Shown in pieces: positions 54,786-62,878 of a stretch of 64,000 bases of DNA. The position numbers were made by a program, and so were the translations under genes. The number at the start of each line of letters is the position of its first letter. The first letter of the stretch is position 1. The DNA comes from Ignavibacteriales bacterium. Its GTDB lineage: Bacteria > Bacteroidota > Ignavibacteria > UBA10030. The stretch lies in NCBI GenBank assembly GCA_026390595.1, contig JAPLFQ010000007.1, positions 1-64,000 on the forward strand. Direction: 5' to 3'. Under the pieces are notes generated by a model. That model searched no databases and was not told the DNA's origin. It worked only from the letters and a program-made list of their open reading frames with translations.

Positions 54786-55999
54786 AGACTTTGAATATTA
54801 TTCTTTCCGCATTCAGGGCTTTGCGGCGCAACAAGATGAGATCCTTTCTGACGATGTTGGGCATTATCATCGGTGTGGGGGCTGTGATTGCCATGCTCGC
54901 GATCGGTCAGGGGGCTGAGTATTCTGTAAAGGAGCAGATCGCCGCGCTGGGCACGAACGTTCTCATGGTGTTCCCGGGCGCTCAGCAGCAGGGGGGCGTG
55001 CGTACGGCAGCGGGTTCGGCGGTGACGTTGACCGAAGAGGACGCTCTCGCTATTGCACGGGAATGTCCTGCTGTGCAATACGTCTCTCCCGGGACGGGCG
55101 CAGGGGGACAGGTTATCGCGGGAAATCTCAATTGGTCCACAGGAATTTCCGGCGTAGGAAACGACTATCTGGAAATTCGTCAGTGGACGGTGGAGTACGG
55201 AGAATTCTTCACGGACGCAGATGTGAAAGCCGCAGCGAAAGTCTGTGTGCTTGGCAAGACCGTGGCTGACAATTTGTTCCCGGAATCGAGCCCGGTCGAA
55301 CAGACCATCAGGATCCGCAATGTGCCGTTCAAAGTTGTGGGCGTGTTGATGAAGAAAGGGCAGAATACCGCAGGGCAGGACCAGGATGATATTATTCTCG
55401 CGCCGTACACGACGGTCATCAGGAGACTTTCACACTGGCCAAACCTTCGCTCCATCCTCGTTTCCGCGACCAGCGTGAAAGATATCCCCACGGCGCAGGC
55501 GCAGATTTCCGCCATCCTGAGAATGCGTCACAAGATTCAGACGTTTGATGCAGACGACTTCACCATCCGCAATCAGACTGATCTGGCGGCAACAGCAACA
55601 GCCACGACGGAGATCCTGACGATCCTTCTGGCAAGCATAGCCTCCGTCTCGCTGCTTGTCGGCGGTATCGGCATCATGAACATCATGCTCGTATCGGTAA
55701 CCGAGCGGACGCGCGAAATCGGAATCAGAATGTCCATCGGCGCGCGCTCGCGCGATATCCTGACGCAATTTCTGATCGAAGCGCTTGTCCTCAGCCTCCT
55801 CGGCGGCATCATAGGCATCATACTGGGAACGACCGGCTCTTCGGTCATTTCAAAAATCGCGAAGTGGCCGACAATTGTCACACCATTCTCCATCATTCTT
55901 TCATTTGGGTTCTCGATCGCCATCGGGATTTTCTTTGGATTCTATCCAGCCAGAAAAGCGGCCATGCTGAATCCGATTGATGCGTTGCGATACGAGTAA
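54782..55999 (+). CDS. MacB-type ABC transporter permease
   Basis: A 405-residue permease with an N-terminal membrane helix (FLTMLGIIIGVGAVIAML), a large periplasmic MacB_PCD-like domain and three C-terminal helices. NIMLVSVTERTREIGIRMSIGARSRDILTQFL is the FtsX/MacB cytosolic motif. It forms a MacAB-type mechanotransmitter pump with the ATPase and adaptor; an outer-membrane TolC partner is not in the window. Substrate unknown (peptide, lipid or toxin export). Confidence 0.9.
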   Translation: MKTLNIILSAFRALRRNKMRSFLTMLGIIIGVGAVIAMLAIGQGAEYSVKEQIAALGTNVLMVFPGAQQQGGVRTAAGSAVTLTEEDALAIARECPAVQYVSPGTGAGGQVIAGNLNWSTGISGVGNDYLEIRQWTVEYGEFFTDADVKAAAKVCVLGKTVADNLFPESSPVEQTIRIRNVPFKVVGVLMKKGQNTAGQDQDDIILAPYTTVIRRLSHWPNLRSILVSATSVKDIPTAQAQISAILRMRHKIQTFDADDFTIRNQTDLAATATATTEILTILLASIASVSLLVGGIGIMNIMLVSVTERTREIGIRMSIGARSRDILTQFLIEALVLSLLGGIIGIILGTTGSSVISKIAKWPTIVTPFSIILSFGFSIAIGIFFGFYPARKAAMLNPIDALRYE

Positions 56000-56006
56000 G
56001 CGGTTA

Positions 56007-56035
56007 TTGTAGGGCGATTCACTTTCGCCCTACAA
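56007..56035 (+). terminator. Hairpin after the ABC permease gene
   Basis: TTGTAGGGCGA-7-TCGCCCTACAA is an 11-bp perfect stem starting seven bases after the stop. The downstream GTTTC is only weakly T-rich. The GTAGGGCGA core resembles scattered intergenic hairpins in various genomes. Confidence 0.6.
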
Positions 56036-56203
56036 GTTTCATCCTGACGAAGCAACTTGTCGACTTGTAGTTCGCCTCCTCTCGGGGAGCCAATTGCGTT
56101 TTCTCCTCCCGTTCGCCAATCACAGCACTCCTAAGATTCCTCTCAGCTCATTCCATTCCAGTCCCGGCTTCTTCATTCCGTGGAGCGATCTCGAATTGTC
56201 TGC

Positions 56204-56232
56204 TTGACATCAGCAGCGGGCAATGGTACATT
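56204..56232 (+). promoter_or_regulatory. Predicted sigma70 promoter for the amrS-like gene
   Basis: TTGACA, a 17-base spacer and TACATT, ending 19 bases before the ATG. AGAGGTGATCTG supplies the ribosome-binding site. This is the best-matching promoter in the window. Confidence 0.7.
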
Positions 56233-56250
56233 TCGCATAGAGGTGATCTG

Positions 56251-57306
56251 ATGGAAGAATCAACATCACTACGTGACCTGCTTGCGCAGAATACCAGGGT
56301 GGGCGAGTTGTTCGACAGAATGACCCACGACTGGGTTTTGTGTCACGCGTGCGGGCACCGATGCAAAATTCCTCCCGGAAGAGAGGGAATCTGCAAGGTC
56401 CGCTTCAACAAAGACGGAATGCTGTATGTCCCATGGGGCTACGCCGGCGGCGTGGCCCTCGATCCAATCGAAAAGAAACCCTTCTTCCACGCATACCCCG
56501 GGGCGAAGGCACTGAGCTTCGGCATGCTGGGGTGTGATTACCACTGCGCATACTGTCAGAACTGGATCACCTCCCAGGCGCTCCGTGACCCCGAAGCCGT
56601 CGCAGGCATTGATCTGATAACTCCCGAATCCTTCGTCGACGCAGCGATCCGGTCCAAAGCACAGGTTGTCACCAGTACGTACAACGAACCGCTGATCACG
56701 AGCGAATGGGCAGTGGAAATTTTCAAGCTCGCGAAGCGTGTCGGTTTGATAACTTCCTACGTCTCAAACGGAAACGGCACACCCGAGGTGCTCGAATACC
56801 TCCGTGAGTGGGTCGATCTCTACAAAGTCGATCTTAAGGGGTTCAATCAGAAATCGTACTCGCAGCTTGGCGGTGTTCTGCAGAACGTGCTTGACACAAT
56901 CCAATCGCTGCACAAGATGGGAATCTGGGTTGAAATTGTTACGCTTCTCGTGCCTGGATTCAATGATTCCGACGCAGAACTGACCGACATCGCGCAATTT
57001 CTCGTCTCCATCTCGCCCGACATACCATGGCATGTCACAGCTTTTCACCAGGACTATCGGATGACCGATCCTCCAAACACGTCTGCCAATACGCTCCTTC
57101 GTGCGCGTGAAATCGGCCTGAAGGCAGGGCTCCGATACGTCTACGCAGGAAATCGTCCCGGTGAAGTGGAGGACACGGAAAACACGTTCTGCCCATCCTG
57201 CAATACCGTGCTGATCGAGCGCAGGGGATTCCGGGTGTTGAGCAACAAACTCAAGAACGGAAACTGCTACAAGTGCTGGACGAAGATTGCGGGAAGATGG
57301 GGGTAA
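56251..57306 (+). CDS. amrS: AmmeMemoRadiSam-type radical SAM protein (AmrS/PflA-like)
   Basis: A 351-residue radical SAM protein. The cluster cysteines are in GMLGCDYHCAYCQNW (C95, C99, C102). N-terminal C31/C34/C38/C48 and C-terminal FCPSCN/CYKC pairs suggest further metal sites. It matches the AmrS family, normally linked to AMMECR1 and Memo genes, which are not seen in this window. The substrate and reaction are unknown. It is a single gene under a good promoter. Confidence 0.88.
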   Translation: MEESTSLRDLLAQNTRVGELFDRMTHDWVLCHACGHRCKIPPGREGICKVRFNKDGMLYVPWGYAGGVALDPIEKKPFFHAYPGAKALSFGMLGCDYHCAYCQNWITSQALRDPEAVAGIDLITPESFVDAAIRSKAQVVTSTYNEPLITSEWAVEIFKLAKRVGLITSYVSNGNGTPEVLEYLREWVDLYKVDLKGFNQKSYSQLGGVLQNVLDTIQSLHKMGIWVEIVTLLVPGFNDSDAELTDIAQFLVSISPDIPWHVTAFHQDYRMTDPPNTSANTLLRAREIGLKAGLRYVYAGNRPGEVEDTENTFCPSCNTVLIERRGFRVLSNKLKNGNCYKCWTKIAGRWG

Positions 57307-57636
57307 AGAGAGTGTCGAGTTTGGAGTTTTGGGTTTAGAGTTTCAAGTTGCGGGCCCTCGCAGGAACAATTCTGCAGTTGCATTCACACCGTTTCGCGAA
57401 CAATCATCCCGAAATCCATGTTCAATTTTCGGTGGAGGAATCGTTTCCTTTGCTGTATCATTCTCCTGCAAGACGAAAGAAGCACTCACGCAAAGACGCC
57501 AAGCCGCAAAGAAATAATACGATAACGATTCTACGAAGCGCCTTTTCGTTCTTTGTTTACCCCGACCCACTTTGTGGGGGCGTCTTCAAGTGAAGATCTC
57601 ATCTTCTCAAATGGATGACGACACATGGAGAACACG
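57307..57636. other. Intergenic with degenerate repeat-like tracts, no gene
   Basis: About 320 bases. It contains GTTTGGAGTTTTGGGTTTAG-like runs and a CGCAAAGACGCCAAG/CGCAAAG phrase, resembling degenerate intergenic sequences in related genomes. No ORF, RNA gene or terminator could be supported. Confidence 0.45.
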
Positions 57637-58698
57637 ATGCAAAATCTTCCTTCACTTCCTGAAATGAAACGGGCGCACACACAGCGCGATTCTTCCTATG
57701 ACGGGATATTCTTTCTTGCGGTCAGGACTACCGGAATCTTCTGCCGTCCTTCATGCCCTGCGCGAAAACCGCTGCCGACGAACATCGAGTATTTTCCATC
57801 AGCCCGTGAAGCGGTGTTCGCTGGTTACCGTCCCTGCAAACGCTGCCGGCCGCTGGAAACCAATGGCAAGCCGCCGGAGTGGATCGGAAAACTCCTTACA
57901 ACTGTCGATCAGGACCCCAAGGCGCGGTACTCCGATTCCTATCTGCGTTCGATCGGCATCGAGCCGTCACGCGCACGTCGGTTCTTTCTGAAGAACTATG
58001 GAATGACGTTTCAGGCCTATTGCCGCGGCCGCCGATTGGGGAAATCGTTCGAACAGATCCGGCTGGGGGTCGACCTCGACGATGTGGCGCTCGGCTACGG
58101 GTACGACTCGCACAGCGGATTCCGGGAGGCCTTCGCGAAGACATTTGGATCTTCGCCGGGAAAAAGCAGAGCAGCCGATTGTGTTGTGACGGCCTGGATA
58201 GAAAGCCCGTTTGGTCCGCTTCTCGCTGCCGCCACATCCGAAGGCGTCTGTCTGCTGGAATTTACAGACAGGCGGCGGCTTGACGTTCAGTTTGCCCGGT
58301 TGAGGAAGCATTTCAAATGTGCGATCATTCCGGGCGAAAACAAGCACGTCGCCCAACTCCGCAAAGAACTGGGGGAATACTTCGAAGGGAAGCGCGATAC
58401 GTTCTCGTTGAAGTTGATTTTCCCCGGGAGCCCGTTTGAATTGAAGGTGTGGAATGAATTGTTGAAAATTCCGTACGGCGAGACCACATCGTACGAAGCG
58501 ATCGCGAAGAAAATCGGTTCTCCAAAATCGAGTCGCGCGGTCGGCAGGGCCAACGGATTCAACCGGATTTCCATCGTCATTCCCTGCCATCGGGTCATCA
58601 ACAAGAACGGCGAGCTTGGCGGATACGGAGGCGGGTTGTGGAGAAAGAAGCTGCTGCTCACACTGGAGCAGAATCGACAACTCCCAGGAGAAAATTAG
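57637..58698 (+). CDS. ada: Ada-type methyl-DNA repair and regulator protein
   Basis: A 353-residue protein. The N-terminal Ada zinc domain has cysteines C36, C40, C67 and C70 (FCRPSC, RPCKRC), which repair methyl phosphotriesters. An AraC-type helix-turn-helix (SRARRFFLKNYGMTFQAY, YDSHSGFREAFAKTFG) follows. The C-terminal O6-methylguanine methyltransferase has IPCHRV (Cys317). It combines repair with autoregulation of the adaptive response. The start at 57637 follows GGAG; the ATG at 57625 is an alternative. No alkB or alkA is adjacent in order. Confidence 0.92.
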   Translation: MQNLPSLPEMKRAHTQRDSSYDGIFFLAVRTTGIFCRPSCPARKPLPTNIEYFPSAREAVFAGYRPCKRCRPLETNGKPPEWIGKLLTTVDQDPKARYSDSYLRSIGIEPSRARRFFLKNYGMTFQAYCRGRRLGKSFEQIRLGVDLDDVALGYGYDSHSGFREAFAKTFGSSPGKSRAADCVVTAWIESPFGPLLAAATSEGVCLLEFTDRRRLDVQFARLRKHFKCAIIPGENKHVAQLRKELGEYFEGKRDTFSLKLIFPGSPFELKVWNELLKIPYGETTSYEAIAKKIGSPKSSRAVGRANGFNRISIVIPCHRVINKNGELGGYGGGLWRKKLLLTLEQNRQLPGEN

Positions 58699-58980
58699 CC
58701 ACAGATACCGCGGATTTGTGTGGATTACCACGGATCATATATCCGTGTGGATTCGTGCCTTTTCCGTCTCATCCGTGGTTTCTTCTACTCATGAAAGTCC
58801 AGCAATTCGGATTTGGATAGCGTCTTGTTGTGTCCGCAACAATCATCCTGAGGAAATCGTTCGACTCTACTCCAAGGAGCGATGAAGTCGCTCACGATGA
58901 CCGAACCCGCCCGCCTTCTTTCGTGTTTTTTGCGTCCGCCGTTGTTTTGGTGGAGCGGCGGCTTGGCGGAAGCGCCATCG
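58699..58980. other. Intergenic with CCACGGAT repeats and the first cassette-like palindrome
   Basis: 58696-58782 holds degenerate inverted CCACGGAT/ATCCGTG units, which resemble commonly seen intergenic debris. 58932-58976 is the copy of the palindrome described at 60917-60983. No gene is apparent. Confidence 0.5.
58932..58976. repeat. Cassette-like palindromic repeat, copy 1
   Basis: The 20-base core GGCGGCTTGGCGGAAGCGCC at 58957-58976 lies directly beside the stop codon of the HhH gene. The flank begins GCGTCCGCCG. Copy 2 at 60917 has the same core with one change and the same GCGTsCG start. Confidence 0.6.
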
Positions 58981-59538
58981 CTACCTGCCATACAACACGC
59001 CCCTCTGATATCGTACATGCACATTGAACAGAGTTCGTTCGATATCACGGGCGTTCACCTCGTACAGCCTCGCAAAGTACCGGATGATCATGAGAAAAAG
59101 ATACCACTGCTTGAAATCGAATCCTTTCCCACCGGCATTGGATGTGACCGAGCCCATCTTGTACAACAGTTGCCAGACCCGGATATCGATGACGCCGTAG
59201 CGAGACGGATATGTCAGCGTCAAGATGGCGGAAGCCATGGGTATGCTGACGCCGTACAAACTCGTAAGAAGAGAAAGCTTCTTCTGTTCACTTCGGGTAG
59301 CGAACGCCGCACCGGTGACCTTCCTGACGGTGGCCGCACGGTTACGGCGAATATGCCTGATGGCCCGCGCGGACTTCCACCGGCAGACTTTGATAAGCTC
59401 CGGTCTGGTAAGATAGCCTCGTTTTCTCACTGCAGAAAACTCTTTGATCAGCACGGCAGTAGAAGGATCTTCGGCTGTCGAAAGATGAAGTCCGATGAGA
59501 TGCTGCAATCGCTTGTATGGTAATTTGGTGAGTGCCAT
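58981..59538 (-). CDS. HhH-GPD-like protein, possible DNA glycosylase relative
   Basis: A 185-residue protein. YGVSIPMASAILTLTYPSRYGVIDIRVWQLLYKMG resembles the helix-hairpin-helix and catalytic-aspartate region of HhH-GPD glycosylases (VID for the Asp). The rest is basic and helical. The full family is not recognised and enzymatic activity is inferred. The ATG at 59538 was chosen; a GTG at 59568 is possible. Unrelated to its neighbours and bounded by palindromes, it looks like a cassette gene. Confidence 0.6.
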   Translation of the reverse strand: MALTKLPYKRLQHLIGLHLSTAEDPSTAVLIKEFSAVRKRGYLTRPELIKVCRWKSARAIRHIRRNRAATVRKVTGAAFATRSEQKKLSLLTSLYGVSIPMASAILTLTYPSRYGVIDIRVWQLLYKMGSVTSNAGGKGFDFKQWYLFLMIIRYFARLYEVNARDIERTLFNVHVRYQRGVLYGR

Positions 59539-59586
59539 GGGAGATGCCGCCCTTGAGTTGCGGCACACAGAATTCTGCCTGTGGGT

Positions 59587-60234
59587 TTATCGCTCGAGTA
59601 GAGTTGCGGGCTTCCCCTTTTCCATCCGCAAGAGAGTGAAAGAAAGCACTGCGAACCATAGCATGGTGCCGTAGATATTGATGCGCTCGGTGAACCCCAT
59701 CCAGGGTGTGGGTTGCCCCGCGGCAAGTTGGGGAGCCTGAAGACCCGTCAGGGCGCCAAAAATTAGCAATATGACGATTGTTGTGAACGAGTATATGCGG
59801 AACCGCCTTCCAAGTAAGAACGCACCGAAACCGATGGACAATAGAATGAATAGTGACATCACAGCTGTCATCGGTGGATGCAGACTGCCGAGTGGAGTGA
59901 CTTCAGCCCCCCGCATGTCCATCTGGAAGAACGTAGGTGCCACCATGCTGAAGGCTGCGTATCCGAGCATTAAGGCGCCTGTGACATGTGCGGTGCGCTT
60001 CGGGGCAGCCGATGTCCAGACACCCGCGGCGAAGGCCGTCACGAGCAAGTTGTATGCGACGCTCACCAGAAGCATGAGGGGCCTTGTCGGAGCACCGGTG
60101 GCCAGCAACTCGCTGTAATTGTGATCGATGAGACTGTAGCCATGATACCACCAGCTCGCCAGCAAATCGGTAGCGACATAGAGCATCGAAGAGAGGATGC
60201 CGCAGACGAGCAGGGGATTTCGTACCATCTTCAT
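59587..60234 (-). CDS. DUF998-family membrane protein
   Basis: A 215-residue integral membrane protein with about six helices. PLLVCGILSSMLYVATDLLASWWYHGYSLIDHNYSELLATGAPTRPLM is the DUF998 beginning. Function unknown. The gene is leftward, 48 bases from the HhH gene; the gap holds GCCGCAACTCAAGGGCGGC, a small palindrome. Confidence 0.8.
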   Translation of the reverse strand: MKMVRNPLLVCGILSSMLYVATDLLASWWYHGYSLIDHNYSELLATGAPTRPLMLLVSVAYNLLVTAFAAGVWTSAAPKRTAHVTGALMLGYAAFSMVAPTFFQMDMRGAEVTPLGSLHPPMTAVMSLFILLSIGFGAFLLGRRFRIYSFTTIVILLIFGALTGLQAPQLAAGQPTPWMGFTERINIYGTMLWFAVLSFTLLRMEKGKPATLLER

Positions 60235-60330
60235 TTTTCATTCCTGGAGATGCGAGTTCATACGTTTCAGTATCTTCTTTGGTGTGTCACAAAACGCCTT
60301 TTGAAAAAATATTTTCTTTCCCGAACGTTT

Positions 60331-60377
60331 GGGCACAATTTACTCCGATGTCTTTCATCGGGCCGTTTGTTATGCGC
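60331..60377. repeat. attC-like small palindrome between DUF998 and ICMT genes
   Basis: CCGATG-TCTTT-CATCGG forms the top of a hairpin. Its base pairs GGCACAAT-like sequence with TTTGTTATGC. GTTATGC versus GCACAAT is reminiscent of the outer core sites of attC. It lies directly after the ICMT stop codon. Confidence 0.4.
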
Positions 60378-60398
60378 AGGCGAAGTTCGATTTCGATG

Positions 60399-60887
60399 TC
60401 AAGGTTTTTTCAATGGAACCAGTCGATCAACCCTTGCTTTATAATCCTCATACTCCTTGCCGAAGGCCGTCGAGAGTTGCTCCTCCTCTTTGCCGATGAA
60501 AATCATAACACCGACATACAAAAAGACCGATACAACAACATAGACCCAGGTCAATGTCAGAAGAGCGACTGCGGGAAGGACGAAGAACGTCACACTGGAG
60601 TAGATGGGATTACGTACAACGCCATAAGCGCCGGTGGTTACCAGTCTACCATTGGAGAAGCCCGTGAGCAGTTGGATGACCGCAGCCCCCCAAAGGATCA
60701 GCCCCAGAAGCAGCAACAAATACCCCGCGGGCATGAGAAAGCGGATACTCTCAGGCAATGCTGCAATTCCAGGTAGATACACGTGGACATATATCGCTGC
60801 GATCAATGACGGCAGCATGAAAATCATGATTTTTCCCCCCTGCCCGACGATGTTCATTCCGTTTCGGTTTTGTAAGATGCCTAACAT
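60399..60887 (-). CDS. Isoprenylcysteine methyltransferase-like (ICMT/PEMT) membrane protein
   Basis: A 162-residue membrane protein with four to five helices. RLVTTGAYGVVRNPIYSSVTFF and KEEEQLSTAFGKEYEDYKARVDRLVP match the phospholipid/isoprenylcysteine methyltransferase superfamily, including the SAM-binding C-terminal part. Start 60887 has GGAG seven bases ahead. Substrate unknown. Cassette-like placement between palindromes. Confidence 0.85.
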   Translation of the reverse strand: MLGILQNRNGMNIVGQGGKIMIFMLPSLIAAIYVHVYLPGIAALPESIRFLMPAGYLLLLLGLILWGAAVIQLLTGFSNGRLVTTGAYGVVRNPIYSSVTFFVLPAVALLTLTWVYVVVSVFLYVGVMIFIGKEEEQLSTAFGKEYEDYKARVDRLVPLKKP

Positions 60888-60916
60888 GTTGCTTCTCCTT
60901 TGTTTTTGTCTATCCA

Positions 60917-60983
60917 GCGTGCGACTGCTTTGTGGCGGTTTGGCGGAAGCGCCGTGTCGCCATTCGTGCCCGGAGGCGGACGC
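60917..60983. repeat. Cassette-like palindromic repeat, copy 2
   Basis: A 67-base element with GCGTGCG and CGGACGC ends (6 of 7 complementary) and the core GGCGGTTTGGCGGAAGCGCC at 60934-60953. Inside, TGGCG/CGCCA can pair. Located just before the ICMT ribosome-binding site. Confidence 0.6.
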
Positions 60984-61086
60984 TCTCTCATTGCCCAGTT
61001 TGAATTGCCAATCTTGGCCGGTTACACCGAGTTCAGTTCATTCCCCTCATTCTATGACACTTCAACGCCACGGGCGGCGTCTTCAC

Positions 61087-61386
61087 TCAGGCCTCAATAC
61101 TCTGGTTCGCTGCGAACTTGATCCGAATCTCTCGCGCCGTCAGTCCAATTATGATTCCAATTCCAATAGCCTGCAATGCTTCGTTGATATGGATGAGGAA
61201 TTCCCCAATGCCGATGAGAATCGCTCCTGGACTAAAGAAGGAGCAGGTGAAAGTTGCGAGCACCAAGACGATCCAGATCGCCAGCGACACTGGTCTCTTG
61301 AACTTCCTGGAGACTTTATAGCCTAGGTACCCGAATACCGGATAGGTGAACGCAATCGACAGAATGCTGAAGAAAGAAGGATGCAT
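61087..61386 (-). CDS. Small membrane protein of unknown function
   Basis: A 99-residue protein with about three hydrophobic segments (IAFTYPVFGYLGYKV, LAIWIVLVLATFTCSFF, ALQAIGIGIIIGLTA). The ATG is preceded by GAAGGAG at a good distance, so it is a genuine gene. No family recognised. It is flanked by inverted copies of GACGCCGCCCG (61071-61081 and 61419-61429), one on each side. Confidence 0.65.
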   Translation of the reverse strand: MHPSFFSILSIAFTYPVFGYLGYKVSRKFKRPVSLAIWIVLVLATFTCSFFSPGAILIGIGEFLIHINEALQAIGIGIIIGLTAREIRIKFAANQSIEA

Positions 61387-61445
61387 CGCGCGTATCTCCT
61401 TCGAATATTAAACTGCTTGACGCCGCCCGTTATCGGCGGTACTAG

Positions 61446-61592
61446 TGCCGTGTCCAATAATTCATATTGTATTTTTCATCGCAGAGAATCGCAGAGTGAT
61501 AGGGCAATATCCTCTGCGGTGCTCGGCGTTCTCTGCGTCTCCGCGTTGAAAACCAGAAACGTCAACACACAAGATTTTTTTTAGACATGGCA
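61446..61592. mobile_element. 147-bp MITE-like element flanked by CTAG
   Basis: Terminal inverted repeats TGCCGTGTC / GACATGGCA (8 of 9; a longer 15-base end matches at 12). CTAG stands directly on both sides (61442-61445 and 61593-61596), as a 4-bp target duplication. The interior has inverted CGCAGAG/CTCTGCG units and no gene. The right CTAG is shared with the IS5 element. Confidence 0.7.
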
Positions 61593-61596
61593 CTAG

Positions 61597-62878
61597 CAGG
61601 CTGCGGAAAAAGTCATTGTTGATTTGATTATTGTGGAACATTTTGCCTTGGTGTACGTTGAATAGGAAAGAGATTGATCAACGGACAACCAAGGAGAACG
61701 AACATGCGTGGTAAAGAGACCGGACAAGGGGACCTTTATAGCTATGTTTCGCAAGAGGATCGCATCCCGTCGGATCACCCGTTGCGAGCGATGCGGGTTC
61801 TGGTCGATGAAGCGTTGAGTCGAATGTCGAGCCGATTTGCGAAGATGTATGCTGATACGGGTCGGCCGTCGATACCGCCGGAACAACTGTTGCGGGCACT
61901 GTTGATACAAGCGCTCTATACTGTACGGTCGGAGCGGCAACTGATGGAGCAACTGAACTACAACCTTCTGTTTCGATGGTTCGTCGGCTTGTCGATGGAC
62001 GATCCGGTCTGGGATGCCACGACGTTCACCAAGAACCGCGAACGCTTGCTCGAAGGAGACGTTGCGCAAGCATTCTTCCAGGAGGTTGTCCGTCAGGCTC
62101 GGGCGAATCACCTTTTGAGCGAGGAGCACTTTTCGGTCGATGGAACGCTCATTGAAGCATGGGCTGGTCACAAGAGTTTTCGCAAGAAGGACGAGCCGAC
62201 TGATCCTCCGGAAGGACCAAAGAGCTTTCACGGTGAGAATCGCACAAACCAGACGCACCAATCGACTACCGATCCGGATGCGCGATTGTTCCGTAAGGGA
62301 CCGGGCAAGGAAGCAAAACTCTCGTTCATGGGGCATGCTCTGATGGACAATCGCCACGGGCTTGCAGTGGCGACGAAACTGACGCACGCAAGTGGGAAAG
62401 CTGAAGTGACCACGAGCGTCGATCTCTTGAAGCGCTGTAAACGCGCCAAGACCGTGGGAGGCGATAAGGCGTTTGATCAAGCCTTCTTCGTCACCGAAGT
62501 GCGTAAACGTGGTATCGTTGCTCATGTCGCCCAGAAAGCAGATCCCAGGTATACTGCCATCGACCAGAGAACGGTCAGGCATACATCGTATCTGATCAGT
62601 CAGCGCGCACGAAAGAAGATCGAGGAGTGCTTTGGCTGGATCAAAACCGTGGCCGCTATGCGCAAAACTCGTCATCGAGGCCTGTTGAGAGTTGGGTGGA
62701 TGTTCACTTTTGTACTTGCTGCCTACAATCTTGTTCGAATGAAGAACCTATTGGCATCTGAGTTGACCTAAACCACATCAACAACCACGAGCGTAGCCTC
62801 AACTCGATCACTCAGACGATGACAGTTCTGTTTATCCAAAGACAATAATACGCTTACACTCTGTTTTTCAGCACTCTG
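61597..62878 (+). mobile_element. IS5-family insertion sequence
   Basis: A 1282-bp element. Left end GCAGGCTGCGGAAAAAG and right end (reverse complement) GCAGAGTGCTGAAAAAC are imperfect inverted repeats. CTAG flanks both ends (61593-61596 and 62879-62882), matching the 4-bp duplication known for the IS5 subgroup. The single transposase gene is intact. It lies inside the GmrSD-type gene. Confidence 0.88.
61704..62771 (+). CDS. IS5-family transposase
   Basis: A 355-residue DDE transposase. GKETGQGDLYSYV, RPSIPPEQLLRALLIQALYTVRSERQLMEQL and FRWFVGLSMDDPVWDATTFTKNRERL are family motifs. Catalytic Asp in SVDGTLIEAW, Asp in VGGDKAFD and Glu in RARKKIEECFGWIK fit the DDE triad. The ATG at 61704 follows CAAGGAG; the upstream ATG at 61674 was not chosen. 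Appears intact and possibly active. Confidence 0.92.
   Translation: MRGKETGQGDLYSYVSQEDRIPSDHPLRAMRVLVDEALSRMSSRFAKMYADTGRPSIPPEQLLRALLIQALYTVRSERQLMEQLNYNLLFRWFVGLSMDDPVWDATTFTKNRERLLEGDVAQAFFQEVVRQARANHLLSEEHFSVDGTLIEAWAGHKSFRKKDEPTDPPEGPKSFHGENRTNQTHQSTTDPDARLFRKGPGKEAKLSFMGHALMDNRHGLAVATKLTHASGKAEVTTSVDLLKRCKRAKTVGGDKAFDQAFFVTEVRKRGIVAHVAQKADPRYTAIDQRTVRHTSYLISQRARKKIEECFGWIKTVAAMRKTRHRGLLRVGWMFTFVLAAYNLVRMKNLLASELT

Noticed and set aside
58696-58782. CCACGGAT units as a CRISPR or structured RNA
   Set aside because: Irregular spacing and degenerate copies; resembles common intergenic debris.
61593-62675. Open frame antisense to the transposase
   Set aside because: Typical antisense frame inside an IS element; no domain.
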